From positions 62,001-126,000 of the forward strand of contig LUCM01007277.1 in the NCBI GenBank assembly GCA_008360955.1: 64,000 nt of DNA, written 5' to 3'. Below the pieces are notes generated by a model that saw nothing but the letters and a program-made list of their open reading frames with translations, searched no databases and had not been told where the DNA came from. The stretch comes from Fasciolopsis buskii (lineage: Eukaryota > Platyhelminthes > Trematoda > Plagiorchiida > Fasciolidae). A program made the translations under genes and the position numbers. How positions within the stretch are numbered: position 1 is the stretch's first letter; each line of letters starts with the position of its first letter. Below are positions 1 through 13,100 of the stretch, piece after piece.

Positions 1-2677
1 AATTTTACGTTGAACGGAAAATAAATATGCTTATTAGCTTAGTCAGAAAGTTGATAGTGGTATTCTTCTGTTGTATTCCATTCCAAGGACCCAGTACGAC
101 TAACTGCCACATTGTCTATTTCTTAGTCACACTGTCCCTAGGTTTTCATTTCCTATAGTTCGATAAATTTCGGAGGCGATCGACGAAAGGCAAGACTTTG
201 GACACCAGGCAGAACACAAGCAAATAATATTGCCAAGATTGGAAATTGAATCTTCCCAATTCTGCTAAAACCGGAGCCTTGTCAGCATGCGTTTTTTGCC
301 ACTGTTCAAAAGAGGCCGTTTACTGAGTTCATACGATCTAATCATGACATATGAATCAACTCATTTTTGTCTGTAACATATTTTTTCAAACTGCACATGG
401 ACATCAAGAACAAACTCGTGAAATTAGCACACTACCAAATGCCTGATTATATAAAATAACCTCAAACGAATTCAGTAGTGCATGGAAAATTCCGATTTCT
501 GACACTAAGATGTTGTTGGAATCTGTCTGGTTCTGATAATATTGGGGTGGATGACAAAAAGCACATTACAGGACTCTGAGTATCAACAATTCTGGCAGCG
601 TAAATATAGCCACAATTGGCCCACAACAAAGCGGTGGGGGCTAAATAGTTTGAAGACAAACTGAGCTGTTTTGCTGTTTTATGTATATATATGAAAGTGT
701 GTCAAAGTGGCAAATCCTAAACAGACGTTTGCCTGATTTCCAGCGGTAGTCAAACCTAGTAAGCTTGACGAGGAATAAACTGTCAACTTTAGCTACCAAT
801 CCGCACTTGATTTCCGAATGAAACTCAGGTGAACCATGCAGACGTCAAACCGAATAGATTTCAGGTCTTTTTGTAACTAGAAGTGTTTTGCCTCTTTCAC
901 TAATCATGTGGTTCGCTTTACAATTTTCTCGACCGGAGTAATCGTGTGTTTCCCGTAACCGTGACCTTTTCCTTTCGGTCCACACTCTGCGGCGCGCGAG
1001 TCCCGGGTTTAATCATTTCGGATAGAAACAACTGTTAACGAGCCCCATGACGTTGACGGGATGACAACGGCCGGGAAAGCACGCGTCGGCAAACCTCGGA
1101 CAATTTGACATGCTGAATACCAGGAATGCTTATGGTCGATAGCAATGAAATTGAAGCTATCCTTATTCAGCAAAGTCGACACTGCTTAGCAACTATTCAC
1201 TAGAGTAGAATACGTTGTTCATGATAGATTTCCCATATTTTTGCTGGTAAAAGTCATGATTCGTCATATTGCTTATTCTTTCTGTCCAATAACTTGATAT
1301 GTTTTTGTATTACAGACTGACAATTGCAAACTGAAAACCACGAATCCAAAGAGAACTTCAGCAGTCGTTTCAAAATTAGGCAATCATTACCGAATATCGT
1401 TTGTTTTAGATAACGAACTCACTTTCAGAAATGGATTTACCTGGGTGTATGCAATAGGCGTTGCCTTGCAATGCCTACCGTAATATTGTTTCCACAAAAC
1501 TAAGCCAAGAAAAGCAATTGTTCTATAGCCTATTCTTTAGATTCCAAACATTTTCACTAAATTCTAGCACGCCTTCATTCCATGCAAACTATTCATTCTA
1601 TTGTGGAAGTGTAAAGTTCGGTAACTAACCCCCTTCAACTCTCAACGGAAACACTAGATGCAAACTGGACAGTTCGCAAAAGATCGAATCACGCAATAAA
1701 TCTAAGGGCGTTGTCTTTCTGTCCGAGAAGAATCAAACTCAAAATGACATTATCCGAGGATTGCTGATATTCGCTTCCGCTCACGTGATCAATCTAGTCC
1801 CAGGTGAGAAGGCACACAATTTGTTTCCCTTGAGGTTCATGGCCTCAAATAATACTCCCGAGGTTTAGAGAATCTTTGTGAACTGCTTCAACCAGTTTGG
1901 ACGATGCAATGACTTCTGGAAAAATACTTAGTTTATAATGTAGGAGTAGAGCGAGTAATAACCATTATTTGTGGCTTGTTCTCATTGAGCGACAGGCTAG
2001 TTAACTACATCGGAATATAGCCAATGGACTGCGAAGTAAATGCATTAATTTTACCTCGGAATCAGCCGGCTACACACTGTCATGTGCTAAACAATACAAC
2101 CAGAATAGTCGCCAGACGTGGTTGATTTTCCAGGCGCGGTTGCTTGATTCACCTCGAAAAAGTTATACTGAGAAAGAATAAATTATTATATTGGAAATAA
2201 AAGCCAAATGGGGCAGATGATATTTCGAAATGCTAATTTATCAACTAACAGAATCATTCGCAACTTTTTTCACAGGTCGAAATGCACATGTGTACAATCA
2301 CGACTTAAAGCGACAGGACAAACACATCGATCTGTCCCCTACCTTCTGCCGAAAAGACAAGGACATGAAAATATGCAGTATGTCATAATGCACTTCGAAA
2401 TTCAATTGTCGTTTTTGCTGAGCCAGATTCGAACCCACGATGATGTCGTTTCTGTTGTAACGACCGAGAAATCGTGCAAGTATAAGTTGGCAAACTTTAG
2501 TTCATTCACTTTCGTTCATATCCTATTCTTCGATACTTTTCCAGCCCCGACCAAAGGGCAAGTAAGTTGAGGTGACTCTTCGTTAGTTGTTTGAATCCTT
2601 CCACCAAGTTAAACCAAGTCAACGATCCTTAACCTATTTACTCAGAAAATGAGGTTGACATATGGGGTATTTAGCTT

Positions 2678-2725
<48 letters not shown>

Positions 2726-5700
2726 CATTTGTCGTTTGATTGCACTTGAAGTCAAAACCGCTTTGATTTAGATTAAAACAATATAGTCACTTACTCGCAT
2801 GAAATCAATATAATGCCAGAAAATTTTCTTCTAATTGGAAATGTCAGGCTAATTTGCTTTCTTCAAACAATTGAAAGTTCACCTTCACAGCTTAGACTAT
2901 CAAATTCATACAGTCCAGTAAGTGGGCCAAAACATGACGTCCATCGTGACACATTTAGTTGAAACATGTCACTATTAAAACTCGTTTTAGAATAGAAAAC
3001 CCTGGCGATCGAGATGCCTATTCAATATCACCATAAATCACTCACCACAGTAATTTATCTATTTGAATATAATATGCCGCTGCACTTGTGAGCATTTACT
3101 TTATCGTTCCAATTCTTGTTTACTAACAATTTAGCATGCCCCGAGTGGCAATGATTGTGAGGTATTAGGTTGTACGGCAAGCCCCAAATCTTTGACAACG
3201 AAAAGTTCTTACATTTGTCTCTCATGTATTGCTTCACTGGTTTACACATCCTAAACCTATTCCGACTCCTCATTTAATTTTTCATCGTTAACAATTCTGC
3301 TGATATTCCATGTTCCGGTTGGGTTTCATCCAACTAATTCGCCGCTAATACGTCTTTCGTGAAATTCACTAGAAACCCAAAAGTCCACGGTTTTTGTCTT
3401 TTACAGCTCAACATAACTGATACTTCACACTCCATAGCAAACACTTCAGTTCATCTAGTTAGAATGCTCCTGAAGTTGTCACCTATGACTAAATGTACGT
3501 ACTCATCAGTATCTGCATCTGTTAGCTGATCTTCAATAAGTGCGCAGCGGCTGATCGACCGGCTCTCATCCGAAACTACATCGGTTGTGTGACATTTATA
3601 CCACTGTCATTTCATCAAAGGTGGAGAAGACGCTATACTAACAATGTTTTCTCTACCTCTGGTCATCTAAATGGTAAAGATAAATTATTTATCCGCCTTC
3701 GTCACAACTGCACTATTTCACGGCAAGGTAGCTCAACTACTGTCTGGTTTCTGAGATCAAACCCCATATTTTAATTCCTCTTTAATATCTACGGACCTCT
3801 CCTCTGTTAAGGAATTTGTTCCAAGACGGTGAATTCCTTAGTACATTATCGCTTCTAGAACGGAGGCCTAATATTAGAAAACATTATTCCTGCTTCTATT
3901 TTCTGTACACAATGACTAACGACAGCGTGAACTGCAACTGCATAGCTCGTCTTTCTTTGTTGTCATACACCCCTTTGACCATCGAATGCCGCTGTACACG
4001 TTTAACCCTATGAATAACTTGAAGCAGTTTTAGCGCTAATTTCTACTTAAATGGTATCACGTACGTCTATATCATATAGACATATGCTAGTTAAACCGCG
4101 GAATACAGGTTTTCAGCAAGCCAAATAAATCCCTGCTGTGTAGGACAATTATGAACGAAAGTAGCTGTTTCAATTAGGAAACTGAATGGAATGAGAACCA
4201 TTATACATGGTTTGACTAGTTCTTCATAGAACTTTAAAAATCATTAGTGTTGAACTTACTTTTCACGCCAGAGCCGCCAATTGTGCAACTAGTCCGGATG
4301 GGTAATCTACAAGATGCAGCTCGAATTTTACAAGATTTGCTTCATCATCAACCGTATCCTATCAAAACGGCCAAAAATGACGATTTGCGACCAAAATTCA
4401 CAAATTTTCACATAAATAAATGTAGTTCATTGGTGTACGTCGTCCCCGTTATGCAGTGGCTGTATTTCTGTTCGCAAACTTCAAACTTTTTGATCACATG
4501 TTTTCTGCGGAATGCTAAAATTAGATAACCAGTGTGATGGTAAAAAAAGGTCATGAATCTTTTCCGCGCTAAATTTGACAGGAAGAAATTTGCTTTGTTC
4601 TTATCGGCCATTTCACTTCAAATATTTCTGTTCCTTCCTGTTAATCGACGCACAGCTGCGTTCATGTTGGGGTGTGAATGTTATCACTGGATCATTCTAA
4701 TTGTCACCGGGAGTGTTTTGAGGGAGGCTGTTTGTTTTTGCTCTACCGAGGATACAAACCAAAACACGTTTGTGGTTTCTTCCAGGTCGCCTTACCGTAG
4801 AGAGCAAAATGTCACCCGTCTGTGCAATAACATTTTTTTAAAGGGAAGATGCTACAATCAGTGGTAGGAAAGCATACCGATGATATTCGCGAGGCGGGGA
4901 TTTTTTGTGCAATGTTGTCAGTTTTTTAATTAAACTGTAAATTTCATTTGCTGTTCTGAAGCTCGAATGTATTGGTACTTTTCTTCCAGTCTCGAATTTG
5001 TTCATTAGTTCTCTGGACATTGTGCTACAGATTAAAGCCAAGGATGGGAACAAAGACATAAATCATGATATCCTTTTACCTATGGGTTTGGTCAAATAAA
5101 AGAGGAAGTATATGGTAGTCGAGAAACCAAAAAGTCTGTCTCTTGTAGGCAATCTCGTGACATCTGTATTGATGAGCTGCCTTGGAAACAAGCTGAGGAC
5201 ATTCGTTTATTTGCAACAATTCCGGGTGACTTTATACAGGAATTAGTGAATTCGCTTCGCGGAATGATTTTAGCGTTCGTCGTTTTTTCCAGATTAAGGT
5301 TTACATAAATGCCGATAAGTGTCTCGAAAGCAAAGTCAGTATAAACGCTAAATACTACTAACAGACCAATTAAGTAAACCTTTCGGATGCTGGTGCCTGA
5401 ACGCACGATATGCGAGAGAATAAATTCACCATTGAGATAAGACCTAAATGCCATTAATGAGTTATAAACAATTTCATTACACTCCTTTGGAACATGTTGG
5501 ACCTATTCGACTGAATAGCGAGGTTGCATTCGTCACACTAGTTGTTAATTACTAGGCCTTTATGATGGGATCCAGAATTTCCTAGACCTCGCAAAAGACA
5601 TAATATCACGAGAGTAGGCATAAATAAATCATTATTAACACCCGGAGACCAAAACTGTGGGGTACGGCTAAGACCACAACACAATGAAAAGTGTAATTAG

Positions 5701-7004
5701 ATTGTTTTCAGTTGTTTTTTTTCCTCGAATTTTCTTGCGCAGAATGACACAAACCAAAATACACCAACAAATTACATGCTCTTACTTACTGCTAGTGCGA
5801 ATGTAGTTGAGGGAATTTATTTTAGCAAAATAGGAATAGGGCATAGGTGTTTGGGAAAATAGATTGATACGCACAAGTTGGCTTTATCCTCCTCACTTCG
5901 TAATGAGCCACTTGCTTTCGAAAACAAATAAATTAAACTCTGATGAACAACGGTCAATGAAATAGCAAACTGCAGAATATTTCATCTACAACAAAGTATC
6001 AGCAAAGTTCGACAGAACATGAATGTAATTTTTAATAATATATCATAAAAACAGTATGTCAAACGTCATATTTGTCGCGCTAACTTAGTTGATCATATTA
6101 TTTTTCGTTCCCTGGCCGACTCTGACATGTCCGGTTGATCGATCCTGGTGACACAAATTCTAACTGATCCGTGTCCTTTCCTCTGCCTCCACACAGTGTT
6201 TGACTGACAAAATGTTTCTCCCACTTAGATAAAAATTGTACGGCTTCCCTGGGAGTTCAACATCCGTGTGCATTTTTCAACAGCTAAAAACAGAGCGATT
6301 AAGGTTGAAACGATTCTGCCTTATCGTTCTTGTTATATTAAAAACTAATAAACATTACATTTGCCACTTTTGTGGGCAACCTTGCTAAGCGTGCCAACAC
6401 TCATTCCTAGTTTCAGTTGTTACTGGTAACCGTATTCAAGCCAGATACGCAACAACGGTTGTGTGCATTCAAGTCCTGAACCCACGCCCTTTGTTTAAAA
6501 CTCAATTCCAGAAGCCAGGTGGTCGTTCATTCCTCCGGCATCAACCGGTGCATTAGTTTTTGGGTGTCCTTTTCAAATCCCCTAATGTTCGTCGGAATCA
6601 GAAACGAGAGACGCAGCCTAATCATTTGCAAAATCAACGTTGCTTAACTAACGGTCCATCAATCTGACAGCCCACTAGCTTAGGTCGGGTCAAGTAGCAC
6701 CAGGTCATGCCCGTATATCTTTCCAAACAGAAACACAGGGTTCTGTCTTTTTTCCGGACCACTTGCGGTGCGTCATACCAGTATCTGTGCTAACGCCCTG
6801 CTTCAAATGAAAAATAATTGTAATTTTCCTGTAAAATATAACCAAATGGCTGTATTGCCATGTACCAATATATAAGATAGTGTACGAGAACCAGGTCGCA
6901 AGAGTAAATACTTGTTTTTCTGTGTTTGAATCCTTTTTTCGTCATAATTGCCACAAGAAGATGGCTTCTTGGTCCGTTTTTTACTTGAAATAAAACAACA
7001 ATTT
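1..7004. other. Non-coding stretch, no secure gene
   Basis: AT-rich unique-looking sequence with the (AT)n tract at 2.68 kb. A lone B-box-like sequence occurs at 2425-2436 (minus reading GGGTTCGAATCT), with no clear box A. Open frames reach 120 codons, which chance allows. The most exon-like is 4247-4528 (+), with an acceptor-like ..CTTTTCACGCCAG at its start and the peptide VRMGNLQDAARILQDLLHHQ, but no convincing donor. The ATG-led frame 4553-4867 has two hydrophobic segments and a cysteine-rich tail; unproven. Confidence 0.5.
2681..2722. repeat. (AT)n dinucleotide microsatellite
   Basis: An uninterrupted run of 21 AT units. It is length-unstable by nature and could form a cruciform. No gene is close. 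Confidence 0.95.
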
Positions 7005-7180
7005 AGCCGGAGGTGGCTAAACAGATAAGACCGTGGCGTTTGGACGTGGAGATCGCGGGTTCGAATCCTCCCACCGCCGGTCAACTTCCCCACTTGGCAG
7101 CCCACTGTTGGCCGCGGCCCCCTTCCTGAAAAATAATGTACTCTGTTATTTCATTAATAAAGGAAATAGAAGATAAAAGA
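7005..7180 (+). mobile_element. tRNA-derived SINE, copy 1 (best preserved)
   Basis: This has a tRNA-like head with box A (TGGCTAAACAG, 7014-7024) and a perfect box B (GGTTCGAATCC, 7058-7068). A unique body follows (CAACTTCCCCACTTGGCAGC, then a GC-rich GGCCGCGGCCCCCTTCCTG block) and an A-rich tail related to TTTCATTAATAAAGGAAATA. The head is bounded by CCGGAGGTGG and CCACCGCCGG, which are complementary apart from one position. That is longer than a 7-bp acceptor stem. Four relatives occur in the window on the minus strand. Box A and box B form an internal RNA polymerase III promoter; mobilisation would need a partner LINE. I saw no clear target-site duplication. Confidence 0.85.
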
Positions 7181-10100
7181 TAACAGTGATGAAATGTTTG
7201 AGCTAACATTCACAGAATATTCTGAATCACTTTGGACCAGTTTGATGAATTTGTCTTTCGTAGGCATGTTTGTGTCCTCAAAATCTTTGATTGGATTTGC
7301 ACTGCTGGCCCATTTCTTGACGTGGATTTTAGACGGAAAGCTGAACAACTTTAGTCCCTGGCTTGATATCAACCAAGACAACATGGACTACGGATATTTT
7401 ACGCTTGAAATTCTGACCGTAGTTTCCACGTTTCGTTCACCTCCAGAAAACCTGTTGATTTTGGCATAAAAGGCTTCAAAGAAAGATACACCGACAAAAG
7501 AGAAACAAATGAATCTCGCGGTCTCGCAAGACAGGGCATATTTTACTGTTTTGGAACTTATGTTTGACAAAAAAATTTGTTTCATATCATTTCTGTCATT
7601 TCCATCAAATCAGAGCGAATCCCATTGGGACTGACCAGAGCTACGACCCTCGCTTGGATGTGTGTTCTAAAGGAAGAGGCTCCACGGATGAAATTCGATT
7701 CAGGACCAGAGTATTAAGATTAGTTCCACTGACTTGTCTTCTTTTTAATTTTCCCGCTGATCAGGTTAACCTTTCTAAGGTGGATGATGCGGATGATATT
7801 CCCATCACTGCTACACACAATGTTGCCGTTGGTGCGATTGCTGGCACAAACGAGTTCGGACAAGCCACCTGAACATGTCGAGCAGGGTCATCTAAATCGC
7901 CGCAACTTCCCCTTCGCCCAAACATTCTCCAGTTTGGTTCTTGCACATACCGTAAAGTTCGATGCGTCGGTTTTGCTAGCGTTAGGGTATAAACTACTTG
8001 AGTCTTGCTCTTTTCCTTTTGCGAACATTTCGTCTAGACTGAACTATATCTATCACCATATTTTACGATATTAACAGTAAGAGTGAGGCTGAAAGACAGA
8101 AATCGTTGCTTTATTGCATCAGCAGTGTTAGAACACCCGCAGGATCTATCCGAATAAGACTTGCCACCCTCCAGCTCTTTTTTTCAGCTAGACCATTCAC
8201 TGGTGGATTTTCGCATTCTTTTCGAGTGATTCGAAATATTAGTATTAGGCAGCCATACAAGTTGTTATGCTATTTACTAAGTCGGATTTCTAGTGCTCGA
8301 TTTCTTTCCAGGCGAAGGAAACACGTCAGGGAAAACGGATGCCCAGACAAGTTTATCGAAAAGTCATTGAAGAGAACAACCTATAGAAAAGACAATCTAT
8401 TTACTGAGGAAAAAACGAGTCGTAATTACCTAGTCATCCAAGGGTGATCATCTATTCAACCGAATCGGCCAAAATCTCAAGCATACGCTAAAAAGCACCT
8501 ACTTTTTTGTTGTATTGAAGGTTCTGCTCATAACCAAAGGACTGAATCTCAACAGACAATCGACAAAGGTCCCCTACCAAAACGCCGGCCACATAGTTTA
8601 CCAGTTCATTTGCAGCTGGAGTGATACGGATGAGAGGCCATGCGCCCAAATACACAGTGAAACAAATGACTCATCCTTAGTCACTTAAATGTACATTACT
8701 AGCCATTAACAGGTGGTCGGCCGCTAAGATTTGACCAGATTAGTTTCTACTGCTGTGGCCAATTGCAACCTTCGCTTAAAACACTATAAACAGAGTGTTG
8801 TATTAGCCCAAATTATAATCACTGAAACGGTACGCATTTCATTTTCTTTTTCTGGATCGAAATCACATTACCACACGGAATTACATGGGTAATCAATTTT
8901 TGATAACAAAATTAGTGTGAAATTTCTGAGCGCCAAGTTTCTTTAATTCGGGATCGGCTGATATTTGTACAAAAACCGCTTGATTCAAACCACTGCGTTA
9001 CCTCCAATTAGTGGGTAGTTCATGGATCTCTGTCGATATCATGAAATGATTCGACTTTTCTAAGCAGTCAATCTGATTATTATTCCGTTTTCATCGCTGC
9101 GTCAGCTCGCAACCACCTGTGCACGCAGAACTGACGATGTCCAACTTAACCGAGATTTATTGAGGTCAACATGACACGTGTCAGACAACGAATTCTCACT
9201 GTCACTTACAGCCCGGTTAGCACACAACTAATACATATGTTTATGATCCACGGTCAAGCTGTGAGTGACTCTGGATACCCCACCATTTACGAGTTTATTT
9301 GCAGATGGTTTAACACAGGCAACCGAGGTTGAGTGAGGGGAATCCGAGTGACTCAACCATGTGCACATACTGCTAATATCACACAAGGAATAAATAATGG
9401 ACGTCAAACTGATTTTTGTCTAATCTTGCATGGCTTAAACTCCATTTCCCTTCCTCCCTCTCTTTTCTACTCGTCCGTCTCATCGCCCCACGTGAAAACC
9501 GATTACAGATGGAATGCGGAAACATGTTCCGGATGGTTCCACATGAGTTCACACCAGCCAAGGAATTCTCTGTGATTGCAGACAACACCAAAGTTATCCA
9601 AGTCCAGCGGATCTGAGGTCGAGGCAGCCGAACCTTTTTTATTACCAGCAAATGTTTCACCCAAATAGCCTCCTGAATGACTTCTTGACTTTCGGTTCAA
9701 ACACCAGTTATCCTAATTTACCTGTATCTAAATGCCAAGATAACTAAGGAGTATCGGTTACAGGAAACAACTGACCAGACACAAGCCGCCAATTAGAGCT
9801 GCCTTTAACACAGTTAGATGGTGGAAGGACCCAACGTACGGCACACAAACTGAAGACTGATTTGATGACTACAGATCATCTAACATCGTTGGGGAGAATA
9901 GGGTTCACCGTAAAGGATATTTACATGAATCTCTCGTTTCGTTAACAAACGAAAATTTCCTCGCGATACTTTGTTTGCCCTTGAATTCTTTTTATTGAAT
10001 TACACTCACTTTTGCCCCAGACAATTACATCCTCATTCACTTGATGAGATTTGTTTGTCTCTCAACTAGCACACATTTTCTAATCGTCACTTTCGTAACA

Positions 10101-13100
10101 TTATTCACGAGTATATCGCGAAATTTTGACTACTTATTGCCAGCCTTTTTAATTTTCACTTACGGTGAGATACATGGTCTTCACTACCTCCAGTCATAAG
10201 ATTTAATCACGCTAATCGGGCTGTTTATCTGTATTGTAATGTAATGTTTTAGGCAAATGACTGTCAGCCTATTCGGAAGTCGTATTTTTGTGTAGTTCAC
10301 ATTGTCTATCTGCGGGGACTAATTGTCTTGACGATCGTAATGAGTAAGGTGATCATCATCACATCATCACTTCCACAGATGACAAAAAATGAAAAAATGA
10401 AAAGGTCAAACACCAGTGAACACTTTGGCGGTGGAGCGCTGGTGATTGTATGACATCCGCAAATTGGTCACTGGAGATCGGGACTGGTGCAGGTCTTATG
10501 TGCGTATCTGCTAGTGTAAGTCATGTTCCCTGTTCTGCAGCTATAATCCATAGATTCAAGATGCGTTAAGATCATAAAAAGTGATGTATTTTCTACCAGT
10601 GTGAAAATTGCGTCTAATGGTCATGTGAGACCATGACTTCTTCTCCCATTGTCATTCAGGCAGACTGTGATGCAATCCTTTATAAGACCGCGAAAACTAA
10701 GCTCTCTTCAGCGTAATCCAAATAAAAATATTTATCAAGAAAGACGCTGAGTCCTGTTGTTCTGACTGCTAGTCCACGTTTTGATCATGCTTTGTAAATT
10801 TCAATTGTTATGAATAGCGAAATGTTTGCTCTGGTTGTTGGGATCGAAATAAGGTTTTATTTACCTACCGATTTTAGTTTGTTCTCTGCTACCCATGTCA
10901 AGATAATGATGTGTTCGAGACAGTTTTTAACCATCTCTAACATCTGAACGGTGCTGACAGACTTTGTGTTCATGTTTTTTCAACCGGGTTGTTTATTTAC
11001 CCACAGTTTCGTAAAATGTTGCCATTAGCAATGCGGGTGAAGACGGAAATGATCCTTACCAAAATTAGTTACAACGGCTGCGGAAGAGTGGAATAGATCT
11101 TTTTCGTTTACCGACATCCGGTGACTGCAGCTGTCAAGTGAACTTGCTTTCCCTGTGGTCTCACAACTTTTTACCGCGGTGATTACTATTTCATGTGACA
11201 ATAGATGCCTGAAGACCGCCTGAGGTGAACTGATGAGCCCGCACTGGGGATGAGATGGGTGAAGATCAGTCCAAAATTGGGGCGGTTTGTGAACAAAAAT
11301 TTTCTCTTAAACTAATGCTGATTGTTTTATAAAAACCCAAACGATGTCTGTCAGAGCACTTCTCGGGAAGGATGCTTATCAGTTCATTCCGACGCAAGTT
11401 ACCGTACTTTTACCGATCCTTCGGGAAGATCAGGTAACTCATTCAGAGGAACTTCATCCATGCTTGGAAAGTTCGGAATGACGCATTTTGAAGAACTTTT
11501 TACGGAAGATCACGTCTGTCTCGTGGAACATCTAGTTTCTGCCTAAACGGACTCTTTAAAAATCGACACGAAAAAATAATTGGGATTTTATTACCTAATA
11601 CTATTTAGTGTGCATATCATTTGAAAGTGAACCACGAATAAAAGGTTTGGATCGCTGGAGGAACCCAAGTCCAGCCTGTCTGCATACCACCAGGCTTCGT
11701 AATAATAAATCCTTTTAAAACTACAAATCAGTACATAGTGTATTAATTCATTCAAATGTATTCATATTTAAAATGTTAGTAAACGGTATGACGTTCTGAT
11801 ATCAGGTTTACGTGTACACTTAGTTCCACAAAGTAATATAGTTGCGGTTGTGAACTGAATTACGAAAGGTGTTTATAATTACAAAATTACTCGCCTGGCA
11901 TAATGGATAGTGCACATTCATTTTAAATTCAGGCATAAAATTTTCGTCGCACGGCCGAAAGTCCCAACACTATTTGGTGTTTATTCGTGTTTTTTGTAAA
12001 TTCGCGAGCGTTATGTTTTTAAAAGAGCAACCGTTGACACAGCTTCTCAAAGAATCGAATCTAGTTAACTCTCAAAATATAATTTTTTATGGGAAATAAT
12101 TTTTCTTACCAACAAAGAAAACTACTCCAACCAATTGCTATGTTTACAGTCTTCTTGGTCGATTCATATACGGTCAAAGATTCATGACACCAACAATCTC
12201 TCTCGGCCTTTAGCAACCTTGGTTAGTTTCAGAGCGTACTGTTTCAATGCAGACGTGTGCATAAAAAACTGTAATTGGCCTTCGGCGCATCATTAGACAC
12301 GTGTGTAAACTTTTGTTTTTGTGCCAAGACACCGTCACGAAAACTAATAATTTCATAGTTGGACTAAAAAAATAGTTTTCGTTGCTGGTGGTTTGCTTGT
12401 CAGTTATTTCGTGCACACGACTTGTAATTATCCAGAATTGGTGATTTATGTCTCTAAGATTTCTTAAGTTCTAAACCAAAAAACACCAGCCAGATTGCGA
12501 ATATGCTTGTCCGCCATAGATAAGTGTGCACAACCTAGACACGCACTTCGATGTTCTCAAAGTACGACTTTCTATTCCTAGTCACCATTGGTAGTTAAGA
12601 TCATTTCCTTTTAAAAATGCAGTTCTAGCTTCCGAGAAACAATTATGGCAACAGCACTCAGTTTTAATGAGTCGTACCAAATTACATTCGACGATTCATC
12701 GAAATGTTTGGTAATAATGGAGATTCCTATTAATTATCAAATCACATGATAGCTTTAGTTGCATATTTTCCTTCCTTCTGGTTTGGTAGGTTTAAAAAAT
12801 GAAGTTCGATCGATCATTTTTGCAGAAAGCTATTCAAACAAAGAATGAGACAATTCCCGATTTCGTTAAATGTCCCTTCGGGCGTGAATACCAATCAGTT
12901 ATCATACTAATTTGTCTGATTTCAACCGTTTGGTTAGTTGTAAATATTGACGATTGTCATAACGAGCTGACGGGTACGTGGTTGTGATTTCACTTGGTTG
13001 GTTCCATGAAAAATCATTCATCAACATGCAGAAACATCAGCACTTTTGTCGTTCATCAGAAAAGCTTGGTAGAAAAATCGACTTATCTCAGAAATGCAGC

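Noticed and set aside
2425..2436. Isolated B-box-like GGGTTCGAATCT on the minus strand as a tRNA gene
   Set aside because: No box A at tRNA spacing and no closing acceptor stem. At most a remnant.
4063..4079. GTCTATAT-C-ATATAGAC palindrome
   Set aside because: Short, AT-rich and without context; compatible with chance.
5092..5454. 120-codon minus frame with a hydrophobic segment
   Set aside because: It starts with ATG and has one membrane-like stretch, but no splice context, no family and a length within chance.
9934..9951. TTTCGTT-AACA-AACGAAA small inverted repeat
   Set aside because: 7-bp arms of this kind are expected by chance in 64 kb.
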